Source: Planctomycetota bacterium (GTDB lineage Bacteria; Planctomycetota; Phycisphaerae; Phycisphaerales; UBA1924). From it: a DNA stretch of 64,000 nucleotides. The notes beneath the pieces were generated by a model. It had not been told where the DNA came from and searched no databases. It worked only from the letters and a program-made list of their open reading frames with translations. Made by a program: the position numbers and the translations under genes. The number at the start of each line of letters is the position of its first letter. Position 1 is the first letter of the stretch. This document shows, in pieces, positions 42,237-51,754 of this stretch. The DNA lies in the NCBI GenBank assembly GCA_039819165.1, contig JBCBSM010000002.1, positions 171,832 to 235,831 of the forward strand. The letters run 5' to 3'.

Positions 42237-44952
42237 GAACGCCCTGCTCGTCGGCGCCGTGGCGCTCTCGGCGGCCCTCATCGCCGCGGTGTCCAGCGCG
42301 CTCGCATCGGCCAACAACGCCATCACCGTCCGCATGGACCGCACCTTCGGCGCGGCCGAGCTGCGGCTCTCGCCCGCCGGCCGCGGTGGCACCATGCCCG
42401 CCTCGATCGCCGACGAGGTGCGCACCTGGCCCGAGATCGAGGCCGTCGCCCCCAGGCTCTCGCGGGACATGGCCCTCTACGTCCAGCGCGATCCCTGGCT
42501 GCTCGACGAGAAATCGGGCGTCTACGCGCGCACGCCCACGCCCTTCCGCGTCAATGCCATTGGCATCGGCGTCGACCCCGAAGCCGAGCAGGCCATCCGC
42601 CCCATCCGCATCCTCGCGGGGCGTGCGCCGCAGGCGGCGAACGAGATCGTGCTCGACGCCACGCTCGCCGGCCGGCTGACCTGGGAGGGCAGCCTCGCCA
42701 AGGCCCGCAAGCTGGGCGTCGTCGATCGACCCGACCCGCTCATCCAGCGACCGGGCGACGAACCGGTCCCTGACCCAATCACGACCGGCGAGCCCCCCGC
42801 CGACGCCGGGGAGGCCGAGGTTCGCAACCGGCTGCTGGGCATCCGCCTGGGCGACGACGTGGTGCTCCGCAAGCGGTTCTTCCAGAGCGAGACGTTCACC
42901 GTCGTCGGCATGAGCGAGCCGCCGCCGCTGGGCGGGCGACCGCAGGCCTTCCTCACGCTCGAAGGCGTCCGCGGCGCCTTCGACCAGGACGCGGTGCTCA
43001 GCCAGATCGACCTCAAGGTCGCCCCGGGCGTCGATCCGCAGGCCATCGCCGACGCCCGCAAGGACGACGTGCCCGCCGGCGCCCTGCTGCAGACGACCGA
43101 GCGGATCACCAGCGGGCTCAATAAGAACATGAAGTCCAGCCAGCTCGGGCTCTTCCTGGCGATCATGCTCGCGCTGCTGTCGGCCGCCTTCATCATCCTG
43201 ACCGGGCTGGGCACCAACGTGGCCGAGCGGCAGCGGGAGCTGGGCATGCTCCGCTGCATCGGCGCCTCCCGCGGGCAGATCGCCGAGGGCCAGCTCGTCG
43301 AGGGGCTGCTCATCGGCGTGATCGGCGCGACGCTCGGCGTGCCGCTGGGCATCGCCATCGCCGCCTCGGGCGCGTGGTACTTCCGCGAGGTGCTGCCCAC
43401 CGGGCTGCACACGCCCATCGAGTGGCTGGCGCTGGCGTTCTTCGGGTCGATCGCCGCCGGCCTGCTCGGGGCGCTCTGGCCGGCCATCCGCGCCGCACGC
43501 ACCAGCCCGCTGGAGGCGATGGCCGCCCGGGCCCGGAGCGTCCGCATCCACGGCGTGCTCGCGCTGCTCACGCTGGGGCTGGGGTTCGTGGCGGCGCAGC
43601 TGCTGCTAGTCGGCCTGCCCGACGACGGCCAGTTCATCTTCTGGACGTACGCCCTCGCCGGCCTGCCGCTGATGTTCGTGGGCTACTTCTTGCTGGGTCC
43701 GCCGCTGGTGCTGCTGGTCAGCCGGGTGCTCTCGCCCGCGCTGTCCGCGCTGCTGGGGCTGCCGCCCAGGTTGCTGGCCCGCTCGGTTCGCGCGACGCCC
43801 AACCGCTTCGGCTTCACCGCTGGCGCGCTCATGACGGGCCTGGCGCTGATGATCTCCAACTGGATCACCGGCGGCGCCATCCTGCGGGACTGGCTGGGCA
43901 AGATCGAGTTCCCCGATGCCTTCGTTAACGGCCTGAACCTCTCGGAGGAGAGCAAGCAGGCCCTCGACGAGCTGCCCTTCGTCGAGCAGACCTGCGCCGT
44001 GACGCTGCTGCCCGTCCGCACCGATGCCTTCGGCGTGCGAGCCATCCAGAGCTACCAGACGACCTTCGTCGCCTTCGAGCCCGAGCCGTTCTTCGACATG
44101 ACCCGGGTGGTGTGGGTGCAGGGCAACCAGGAGGACGCGCTCGCCAAGCTGGAAGAGGGCAACGCCATCCTCGTCGCCCGCGAATTCCTCGTCGCGCAGG
44201 GCCTGGGCCTTGGAGACACGTTTCGCTGCACCTACGACGACGCTACCTACGAATTCGAGATCGCCGGCGTCATCACCAGCCCGGGCCTCGAGATCGTCAG
44301 CCAGTTCTTCAACTCGGGCGAGGACCTCGCCAAGCAGGCGATCCACGCCGTCTTCGGCACCCGAGCCGACCTCAAGCGGCTGTTCAATTCCGACGCGGTC
44401 AACCTCATCCAGATCGACCTGCAGGACGGCTACGACGACGAACTGGCCGTCCGCGAGATCCGCGAGACGCTCTTCGGCGCGGGCATCCTGGATGCGGGCA
44501 GCGGCCGGCAGATCAAGCAGGAGATCCAGACGTTTGCGGGCAGCACGCTGCTGGTCTTCGCGGCCGTCGCCGTCATGGCGATGCTCGTCGCCTGCTTCGG
44601 CGTAGCCAATCTGATCGTCGCGGGCATTGAAGCCCGCCGCTACGAGTTCGGCGTGCTGCGGTCCATCGGCGCCACCCGCCGCGCCATCGGCCGGCTGGTG
44701 CTGGGCGAGGCCGTCCTGGTCGCCATCACCGCGATGATCCTGGGCACCGCGCTGGGCACGCAATCGGCCTGGGCCGGCAAGCGGCTGTACGCGCTGCTCG
44801 TGGGCCTGGAGTTCGAGCTCCGGCCGCCGTGGCCGCAGCTCTTCGCCAGCTGGGGCCTCGTGCTGGTGCTCACCTTGCTGGCGGCCACCCCCGCCGTCGC
44901 GCGGCTCGCCCGCCGCCGGCCTCTTGATTTGCTCGCCGCCCGCGGAAGCTAG
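42184..44952 (+). CDS. ABC transporter permease with two FtsX domains
   Basis: A 922-residue permease. The first membrane segment near residues 20-42 is followed by a large periplasmic MacB-type domain. Two FtsX-like domains follow at about residues 320-450 and 780-910, seen by their RELGMLRCIGASRGQI and YEFGVLRSIGATRRAI motifs. This layout matches the exporters of the DevC/LolCE-like MacB superfamily with about ten membrane segments. GGAGGG five bases before ATG 42184 fixes the start. It is convergent with the next permease (4-base overlap). It probably extracts or exports lipoproteins or lipids. Confidence 0.87.
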   Translation: MRPAWRLAITSAWRRRVRNALLVGAVALSAALIAAVSSALASANNAITVRMDRTFGAAELRLSPAGRGGTMPASIADEVRTWPEIEAVAPRLSRDMALYVQRDPWLLDEKSGVYARTPTPFRVNAIGIGVDPEAEQAIRPIRILAGRAPQAANEIVLDATLAGRLTWEGSLAKARKLGVVDRPDPLIQRPGDEPVPDPITTGEPPADAGEAEVRNRLLGIRLGDDVVLRKRFFQSETFTVVGMSEPPPLGGRPQAFLTLEGVRGAFDQDAVLSQIDLKVAPGVDPQAIADARKDDVPAGALLQTTERITSGLNKNMKSSQLGLFLAIMLALLSAAFIILTGLGTNVAERQRELGMLRCIGASRGQIAEGQLVEGLLIGVIGATLGVPLGIAIAASGAWYFREVLPTGLHTPIEWLALAFFGSIAAGLLGALWPAIRAARTSPLEAMAARARSVRIHGVLALLTLGLGFVAAQLLLVGLPDDGQFIFWTYALAGLPLMFVGYFLLGPPLVLLVSRVLSPALSALLGLPPRLLARSVRATPNRFGFTAGALMTGLALMISNWITGGAILRDWLGKIEFPDAFVNGLNLSEESKQALDELPFVEQTCAVTLLPVRTDAFGVRAIQSYQTTFVAFEPEPFFDMTRVVWVQGNQEDALAKLEEGNAILVAREFLVAQGLGLGDTFRCTYDDATYEFEIAGVITSPGLEIVSQFFNSGEDLAKQAIHAVFGTRADLKRLFNSDAVNLIQIDLQDGYDDELAVREIRETLFGAGILDAGSGRQIKQEIQTFAGSTLLVFAAVAVMAMLVACFGVANLIVAGIEARRYEFGVLRSIGATRRAIGRLVLGEAVLVAITAMILGTALGTQSAWAGKRLYALLVGLEFELRPPWPQLFASWGLVLVLTLLAATPAVARLARRRPLDLLAARGS

Positions 44953-46505
44953 TCGAAGCGGAGCGCCTTGACCGGGTCCATCAGCGCCGCACGGGCCGCG
45001 GGTACGAGGGCGCCGAGCACGCTGGCGACCACGCCGCTCGCGGCGATGACCGCGAACTTGAAGGCGTCCAGGTCGGTCGGGATCGTCGTGAAGTAGTAGA
45101 CGTTGGGATCCCAGATCTGCACGCCCAGCGCCGCGCCGAGCCACTCGTGGATCGGGTTGATGTTGCTCACCACGATCGCTGCGAGCGCCGAACCGAGCGC
45201 CGAACCGACGATGCCGATCGCAAGGCCGTAACCGACCCACACCGCCGCCACGCCCGTGCGGCTGGCGCCGATGGCCCGCAGGATGCCGATGTCGCGGGTC
45301 TTCTCGCTCACCATCGCCCAGAAGATCGCCAGCACCAGGAACACGCTGGTCAGGCTCACCACGCCGAAGATGAACAGCACAAGCGTGGTCTCCTTCTGCA
45401 CCGCGGCGATGAAGCCCGCGTTGCGCTCCTCGAAGGTGTTTAGGCCGATGTACTGCGGGATGGGCACGTCGCCCGGATGGTCGGCCTCGAAGTCCTCGTA
45501 CACCCGTAGGCACACGGCCTCGAGGTCTACCGGCGACACGCCCGGGGCGGCGCGCACGAGCACGTCGGTCACCCGGGCCGGGGCCTCGCCGGCGATCTCG
45601 GGCAGCCCGAAGCTCTCGCGGCCCTCGTCATCGACCTGCACGGCGAAGGGGCTCTGCCCGGGCGCGACTCGCTTGGCCGGGCCCATCTGGAGCATGTCCT
45701 GGAGCACCGAGAGCGGCACGAAGGCCTGCCGCGCATCGACGGCGTAGTTGCCCGTGTACAGCTCGTTGGCGACGGGGAACTCGAGCGTCCGCAGGTCCAG
45801 CTCGTCGGCGTTGCCCCCCCGCCCCAGAGGCAGCACCGTAACGGCGACGCTCGTCCGCGGCAGGTACTGCGGCGCGGGCCGCACGCCGCCGTCGGCCAGC
45901 AGCCGCTCGTTGTAGCGGGGCAGGTACCAGTTGCCGGGCTGCCGCTGGTTCCAGCCCGCCGACGCGATGCCCATGACGATGGCCGCCTTGGTCGCCCCGG
46001 TATCCGGATCGAACTCGTCCAGCCGTGCTCCATCCGCCAGCCACCCGGCCAGGATGTCGTGGTTGTCCTCCCGAAGCCGCGGATCCTCGCGGTCCTCGTC
46101 GAGGCGGTTGGGCTCGGTCTGCGGCCGCCAGTAGAGCGAATCGGCGTAGATCGTGGCCTCGGCGTAGCTCGCCGGCTCGATGCCCAGCAGCTGCACGCTC
46201 AAGCGCCGGTCGTTGGGAAGACCGATAAGTCCAAGCGTCTCGATGAGCGGCGTGGCGGCGGCAACGGCCGGATCGGCCTCGAGCCGATGGACCAGGTCCG
46301 CATAGTGCGCGAAGCCCACGTGCTCCCAGGTGATCCGCAGGTCGCCGTCCATCCGCCGCCCCTCGTCGACGAGGTTGGCCAGGAAGCCGCCCATGACCGA
46401 CCACACGATCAGCTCCGTCGCGACGCACAGCGTCACCGCGAACGCGGCCAGCAGCGGGATGACCTTGGTGGTGAGGTACTTGCGGGCGAGCAGGGCGGCA
46501 TACAT
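44949..46505 (-). CDS. LolC/LolE-like ABC transporter permease
   Basis: A 518-residue permease. It has an N-terminal membrane segment (about residues 16-42), a long periplasmic domain of about 320 residues, then three C-terminal segments with the FtsX motif RDIGILRAIGASRTGV. This is the topology of LolC/LolE. The arrangement beside a LolD-type ATPase suggests a lipoprotein or cell-envelope export function shared with the genes on the opposite strand. No ATPase gene is on its own strand here. Confidence 0.85.
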   Translation of the reverse strand: MYAALLARKYLTTKVIPLLAAFAVTLCVATELIVWSVMGGFLANLVDEGRRMDGDLRITWEHVGFAHYADLVHRLEADPAVAAATPLIETLGLIGLPNDRRLSVQLLGIEPASYAEATIYADSLYWRPQTEPNRLDEDREDPRLREDNHDILAGWLADGARLDEFDPDTGATKAAIVMGIASAGWNQRQPGNWYLPRYNERLLADGGVRPAPQYLPRTSVAVTVLPLGRGGNADELDLRTLEFPVANELYTGNYAVDARQAFVPLSVLQDMLQMGPAKRVAPGQSPFAVQVDDEGRESFGLPEIAGEAPARVTDVLVRAAPGVSPVDLEAVCLRVYEDFEADHPGDVPIPQYIGLNTFEERNAGFIAAVQKETTLVLFIFGVVSLTSVFLVLAIFWAMVSEKTRDIGILRAIGASRTGVAAVWVGYGLAIGIVGSALGSALAAIVVSNINPIHEWLGAALGVQIWDPNVYYFTTIPTDLDAFKFAVIAASGVVASVLGALVPAARAALMDPVKALRFD

Positions 46506-46563
46506 CGCGGCAAGGGTATCGCAACGGGAAACAGGGACTCGCAGGGAGGGGTATGCTCACGCC

Positions 46564-48603
46564 ATGAATCGGATACCACCACGACAAGGGCGGATCGCCG
46601 CGGCGGTGCTCGCCGCGGCCGGGCTGGTGCTCGCCGGAACGCCGCTGGCCGGCTGCTCGACCGGGGACGCCGACCGCTCGACCGGCGCCTCGCACCCGCC
46701 CCACGCCCGGCCCACCGACGACGCGCGGGCCCACGCGGCGCTCGGCGCCACCGAGCCCGCGGCCAGCGTCGTGCTCGCGGGGGCCGAGGCGATCCACGCT
46801 ACGCTGGTCACCCGCACGGAGATCGGCACCAGCCGCGACGGCGAGCCGATCCACGTCTACCGCGTCTCGGGCGGCGCGGGCGACCCCGACGCCAAGCCTG
46901 GCCTGTTCGTGGTCGCGGGGCTGCACGGCCTGCACACCGCGGGGCCGACGGTCGCCCGGCAACTCGTCGGCCGGCTCGACGGCAGCGACGCCCTCCGGGA
47001 CGCCACGCTGTACGTCCTGCCCCGCGCCAACCCGGACGCCGAGGGGCGCGAGGACCTCGATCTCGCGCAGCCCGGCGGCACGCTCCGGCCCAACGACGAC
47101 GACCGCGACGGGCGCACCGACGAGGACGGCCCGCGGGACCTCAACGCTGACGGCGTCATCACGATGATGCGCGTCGCCGACCCGCCACCCGGCTACGGGC
47201 TGCAGCGGACGCACATCGCCGACCCCGGCGAGCCGCGGCTGATGCGCCGGGCCGACACCGCCAAGAACGAGCGCGCGACGCACGCGATGCTGATCGAGGG
47301 CATCGACGCCGATGGAGACGGCGGCATCGCCGAGGACGGCCTGGGCGGCGTGCTGCTCGACCGCAACTTCCCGTACCGGTGGGGCGAGTTCGCCGACGAT
47401 AGCGGGCCCCACCCGCTCAGCGAGCCCGAGAGCCGCGCGATCGCCGACTGGCTGCTGACGCGGCCCAACATCGTCGCGACGCTCGCCTACGGCCCGCACG
47501 ACTCGCTCGTGAAGATCCCCGACGCCGGCAAGTTCGACCAGACGGGCCGCGTGCCCACGGGCATCGAGAACGGCGACAAGCCCATCTTCGAGATGGTCTC
47601 CGAGGCGTTCAAGGACATCACCGAGCTCGAGCGCGCCGAAGCGAGCGACCGCAAGGGCTCCTTCACCGGCTGGTCCTACGCCCACATGGGCCACCTCGCG
47701 CTGGCCACCAGCCTGTGGCAGCGGCCCGAGGCCGAGCGGCCGCAGGATGAGCCCGGCGAGGCTCCAACGCAGCGGCTCGCGCCCGAGGAGGCCGACGAGC
47801 CCGAGACGCCGTCGATCATGATCGGCAGCTTCGAGCTGGAACTCACCACCGAGGCGGTCCAGGCCGCGATGGCCGAAGTCCAATCGATGTCCGCCGACGA
47901 GCAGCGCGAGGTCATGGAGGCCTTCGAGGCGCTGCCCGACGCCACCCGCAACCGCATCATGGCGATCGGCCAGGGCCTGCCCGACCCGGCCGCGGACGAG
48001 CAGGCGGACGACCCGCCCCAGCGCCCCGTGCGCACGAATGGCCGCTCCGGGCGCTCGAACTCCGACGACGCCAAGTGGCTCGCCTACGCCGACGAGGCCG
48101 GCTCGGGCTACGTCGACTGGACGCCCGTCGAGCATCCGCAGCTGGGGGATGTCGAGGTCGGCGGCTTCGTGCCGGGCTTCAAGATCGATCCGCCCGAGGA
48201 CGCGATCGAGGCCATCATCGACCAGCAGGCCGAGTTCGTCGCGATGCTGCTGGAGATGCTGCCGCGGGTGTCGATCGACGACGTCCGCGTCGAGCGCGTC
48301 GGCGACCGGCTGTGGCGCATCGGCATCGTCGTCCGCAACGAGGGCGACCTGCCCACCCGCACGGCCATGGGCGTCAAGTCCCGCCGGCTGTTCCCCCATG
48401 TCCTCATGCTCGACGTCGAGCAGGACCGGATGGTCAGCGGCGACCGCGTCGTCCGCGTCGACAGCATCCCCGCGGGCGGCGAGGTGCGGGCCGAGTGGCT
48501 CGTCGTCGGCGCCGGCGGCAGCCGCATCAACGCCTCGCTCCGCACCGAGGAGTTCGGCACGGTCGAGATTCCAATCCGCCTGCGCGAGGGAGGTGCGCGA
48601 TGA
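46564..48603 (+). CDS. Lipoprotein, M14 carboxypeptidase-like paralogue lacking catalytic residues
   Basis: A 679-residue protein with a lipoprotein signal peptide (lipobox L28-A-G-C31). It aligns by eye with the M14 peptidase encoded next to it. Where that protein has the zinc motif HANE, this one has HGLH; where it has the catalytic Glu in TNELW, this one has ATSLW. The substrate-binding RN pair (DRNFP) remains. It also has D-x-D-x-D-G calcium-type loops. It is therefore likely a pseudo-peptidase. The ATG overlaps a 4-codon upstream frame as ATGA. The stop overlaps the next gene as ATGA. Confidence 0.6.
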   Translation: MNRIPPRQGRIAAAVLAAAGLVLAGTPLAGCSTGDADRSTGASHPPHARPTDDARAHAALGATEPAASVVLAGAEAIHATLVTRTEIGTSRDGEPIHVYRVSGGAGDPDAKPGLFVVAGLHGLHTAGPTVARQLVGRLDGSDALRDATLYVLPRANPDAEGREDLDLAQPGGTLRPNDDDRDGRTDEDGPRDLNADGVITMMRVADPPPGYGLQRTHIADPGEPRLMRRADTAKNERATHAMLIEGIDADGDGGIAEDGLGGVLLDRNFPYRWGEFADDSGPHPLSEPESRAIADWLLTRPNIVATLAYGPHDSLVKIPDAGKFDQTGRVPTGIENGDKPIFEMVSEAFKDITELERAEASDRKGSFTGWSYAHMGHLALATSLWQRPEAERPQDEPGEAPTQRLAPEEADEPETPSIMIGSFELELTTEAVQAAMAEVQSMSADEQREVMEAFEALPDATRNRIMAIGQGLPDPAADEQADDPPQRPVRTNGRSGRSNSDDAKWLAYADEAGSGYVDWTPVEHPQLGDVEVGGFVPGFKIDPPEDAIEAIIDQQAEFVAMLLEMLPRVSIDDVRVERVGDRLWRIGIVVRNEGDLPTRTAMGVKSRRLFPHVLMLDVEQDRMVSGDRVVRVDSIPAGGEVRAEWLVVGAGGSRINASLRTEEFGTVEIPIRLREGGAR

Positions 48604-50393
48604 ACACAAGGACCATGATCGGGCGGGCGCTCTCGGTACTCGCGATCGCCGCCGCCCCGGCGCTCGGGCAGCCGGCCGCCGAGGACGGCACGCAGCGGTA
48701 CAACCCCGAGTTCAAGGTCGACCTGGCCTGGAACCGGTACTACGACCTCGAGCAGGTCGAGGATGCGATGCGGCGGATCGCCGAGGCCCACCCCCAGTAC
48801 GTCGAGCTGCGTTCGATCGGCAAGTCCATCCAGGGCCGCGACATCTGGATCGTGATCGTGAACAACCCCGAGACGGGCGCCCACGACGAGAAGCCGGCGA
48901 TGTACATCGACGGCAGCATCCACGCCAATGAGATCCAGGCAACCGAGGTGGTGCTCTACTCGCTGTGGTACCTCGTCGAGAAGCAGGGCATCAACGAGCG
49001 GCTGACCGAGCTGCTGAACAACTACAGCTTCTACTTCGTTCCCGTGGTGAGTCCCGACGGTCGCGCCTACTGGTTCGAGAAGGCCAACAGCCCGAACAGC
49101 AGCCGGCACAACCAGCGGTCGATCGACAACGACCGAGACGGCCTGTTCGATGAGGATCCGTACGACGATCTCGACGGCGACGGCTCGATCACGCAGATGT
49201 GGAGGCAGCGCGACGGCGGCGGCTTCCGCCGCAATCCCGACGATCCGAGGCGCTTCGAACGCGTCGGCCCGGGCGAGCGCAGCGACTGGGAGTACCTCGG
49301 CGGCGAGGGCCTCGATAACGACGGCGACGGCCGCATCAACGAGGACGGCCCCTTCGGCGACGACATGAACCGCAACTGGCCGGGCGACTGGCAGCCGACG
49401 TACGTGCAGTTCGGAGCCGGCCCGTATCCCCTCAGCAGCCCCGAAACGCGGGCCGTCGGAGAGTTCGTGCTCGCGCATCCCAACATCGCGGGCGCCCAGA
49501 GCTACCACAACACCGGCGGGATGATCCTCCGCGGGCCGGGCGTGGCCTACCGCGAATCGCTGTACCCGTCCGCCGACGATCGCGTGTACGACCGCATCGC
49601 ACAGGTCGGCGCCCAGCAGCTGCCCTACTACCGAGACTGGGTCATCTACAAGGACCTTTACGGCGTGCATGGCGGCGAGGTGACCTGGTTCGCCGAGAGC
49701 CTCGGCGTCATCAGCTTCACCAACGAGCTGTGGCGCAACACCAAGCGCTACCAGGGCGAAGCGCAGGCCGAGACCGAGGATCAGCGGTGGCTGTGGCGCG
49801 ACCACATGGTGTTCGGCGACGAGTTCAGCGAGTACACCGAGGTCGAGCACCCCGAGTACGGCACCGTGCTCGTGGGCGGCACGAACCGCTGGGGCAGCCG
49901 GAGCACGCCGCCGTTCCTCCTGGAGGAGGAAGCCCACCGCAACTTCGCCTTCACGATGTTCCACGCTCGGCACATGCCGCTGCTTCGGTTCGGCCGCGTC
50001 GAGATGGATCGGATCGCGCCGGACACCTACCGCGTGGACGTTGCGGTGCGCAACGAGCGGGTCATCCCGACCCGGACGGCCAACGCGCAGCGCAACCGCA
50101 TCGGCGCCAACGACCTGCTGCTGTTCGAGTCGGACGATGCCACGCTCGCCGCCGCCGGCCGGCTGAGCAACTGGCGGGACCGGCAGATGGACGAGGTCCG
50201 CTTCGAGCCCGAGCGGATTCAGGTCGCCTCGGGCGTGCCGGGCGAGGGCGAGGTCATCTACCGCTTCATCGTGGAGGGCGAGGCCAACGACGCCTTCACG
50301 CTCACCTACCAGGCCGACAAGGCCCGGACCATCTCGAAGACCTTCCGCCTGGGCACGAAGACCGAGGCCGGCCCGGAGCCGCTGGCGCCGTAG
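48600..50393 (+). CDS. Secreted zinc carboxypeptidase, M14 family
   Basis: A 597-residue exported enzyme with a signal peptide of about 24 residues. The zinc ligands are H and E in SIHANEIQ and the later His in QSYHNTGG; substrate binding uses MNRNWP, and the catalytic Glu is in FTNELW. Between these, two D-x-D-x-D-G calcium-type loops are inserted (DNDRDGLFDEDP, DGDGRINEDG), not seen in classical M14 enzymes. The C-terminal part is beta-rich. It likely trims peptides outside the cytoplasm. It is coupled to the inactive-looking paralogue upstream. Confidence 0.85.
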   Translation: MNTRTMIGRALSVLAIAAAPALGQPAAEDGTQRYNPEFKVDLAWNRYYDLEQVEDAMRRIAEAHPQYVELRSIGKSIQGRDIWIVIVNNPETGAHDEKPAMYIDGSIHANEIQATEVVLYSLWYLVEKQGINERLTELLNNYSFYFVPVVSPDGRAYWFEKANSPNSSRHNQRSIDNDRDGLFDEDPYDDLDGDGSITQMWRQRDGGGFRRNPDDPRRFERVGPGERSDWEYLGGEGLDNDGDGRINEDGPFGDDMNRNWPGDWQPTYVQFGAGPYPLSSPETRAVGEFVLAHPNIAGAQSYHNTGGMILRGPGVAYRESLYPSADDRVYDRIAQVGAQQLPYYRDWVIYKDLYGVHGGEVTWFAESLGVISFTNELWRNTKRYQGEAQAETEDQRWLWRDHMVFGDEFSEYTEVEHPEYGTVLVGGTNRWGSRSTPPFLLEEEAHRNFAFTMFHARHMPLLRFGRVEMDRIAPDTYRVDVAVRNERVIPTRTANAQRNRIGANDLLLFESDDATLAAAGRLSNWRDRQMDEVRFEPERIQVASGVPGEGEVIYRFIVEGEANDAFTLTYQADKARTISKTFRLGTKTEAGPEPLAP

Positions 50394-50438
50394 GTCGACC
50401 GGCTGGGTTGCAATCGCAGCTGGAGTTCCGCCGCCGCG

Positions 50439-51746
50439 TCAGGCGCTGGCCGCGCCGCCCCTGCGCCCGGTGATGAGCCGCGCGCCGCGGGCCCAGAAGG
50501 TGTACAGCCAGGCCCACTCGAAGAGCGCCAGGAAGCGGTTGCGGAAGCCGACCAGGAACGCGATGTGCACCGCCGACCAGAGCAGCCACGCGGCCAGCCC
50601 GCCGAAGCGGAGCGGCCCGATCTGCGCGACCGCGTGCGCCCGGCCGATGGTCGCCATCATGCCCTTGTCGTCGTAGCGGAAGACCGGGCGCTCGTCGCGG
50701 GCGCGCCCGGCGATCTCGTCGGCGATCATGCGGCCCACGAAGCGGCCGCTCTGGATGGCGCCCTGGGCGACGCCCGGCACCGCCTCGCCGGTCTTCGGGT
50801 CGGCGTAGCTCATCAGGTCGCCCACCACGAACACCTCGGGATGGCCCGGCACGGCCAGGTCGCCGCCCACCGTGATGCACCCCGAGGCGTCGCGCTCGAC
50901 GCCGGCGGTCCGCTCGAGCTCGTCTGCGACGGGCTCGGGCTGCAGCCCGGCGGCCCACAGCACGCAGGCCGAATCGATCCGCTCGGCGTCGTCGCCCTCC
51001 CCGACGGTCACGCCGTTGCCGTCGATGGTGCTTACGCGGCGGCCGAGGATGACCTCGACGCCGAGTTGCCGCAGGCTCTGCATCGCCTTCTCGGAGAGAT
51101 CGGGGTGGAAGGCCTGCAGCACACGGCCCGATCCCTCGATGAGCACCACGCGGGCGGTGCGGGTATCGACGCGGCGGAAGTCCCGCTGGATGGACTGCAT
51201 CGCGATCTCGATGAGCGCTCCGGCCAGTTCGACGCCCGTCGGCCCGCCGCCGACGACCACGAACGTCAGCGCCGCGGCGCGGTCCGCGGGATCGTCTTCG
51301 AGCTCGGCGGCCTCGAAAGCGAGCAGCACCCGGCGGCGGATGTCGAGCGCGTCATCGATCGTCTTGAGCCCCGGCGCGTGCTGCGCCCACTCGTCGTGGC
51401 CGAAGTAGGTGTGCGTCATGCCGCAGGCGACGACGAGGTAGTCGTACCGCAGCTCGCGGCCGCCACCCCGGACGAGCTTCGCGTCGGTATCGATCTGCTC
51501 GGCCTCGCCCATCACGACCGTGCAGTTGCGCTGCGAGCGCAGGATGCGGCGGATGGGGGCGGCGATGTTGGACGGCGACAGCGCCGCCGTCGCGACCTGG
51601 TACAGCAGCGGCTGGAAGAGGTGGTGGTTGCGGCGATCCACCAGGACGACCTCGACGGGCGCCCGCCGCAGGGCCCGCGCGCACGCCAGGCCCGCAAATC
51701 CGCCGCCGATGATCAGCACCCTGGGACGAAGGGCCCGTTTGCTCAC
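50439..51746 (-). CDS. ndh: Type II NADH dehydrogenase (NDH-2)
   Basis: A 435-residue membrane-associated flavoprotein that passes electrons from NADH to quinone without pumping protons. The FAD-binding motif GGGFAG is near residue 14, and the NADH-binding motif GGGPTGVE lies around residue 165. The C-terminus has hydrophobic stretches near residues 370-415 that anchor it. The start is GTG 51746. It lies 8 bases after queG. It pairs with menaquinone made by the mqnC pathway. Confidence 0.85.
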   Translation of the reverse strand: MSKRALRPRVLIIGGGFAGLACARALRRAPVEVVLVDRRNHHLFQPLLYQVATAALSPSNIAAPIRRILRSQRNCTVVMGEAEQIDTDAKLVRGGGRELRYDYLVVACGMTHTYFGHDEWAQHAPGLKTIDDALDIRRRVLLAFEAAELEDDPADRAAALTFVVVGGGPTGVELAGALIEIAMQSIQRDFRRVDTRTARVVLIEGSGRVLQAFHPDLSEKAMQSLRQLGVEVILGRRVSTIDGNGVTVGEGDDAERIDSACVLWAAGLQPEPVADELERTAGVERDASGCITVGGDLAVPGHPEVFVVGDLMSYADPKTGEAVPGVAQGAIQSGRFVGRMIADEIAGRARDERPVFRYDDKGMMATIGRAHAVAQIGPLRFGGLAAWLLWSAVHIAFLVGFRNRFLALFEWAWLYTFWARGARLITGRRGGAASA

Positions 51747-51754
51747 GACAAACG

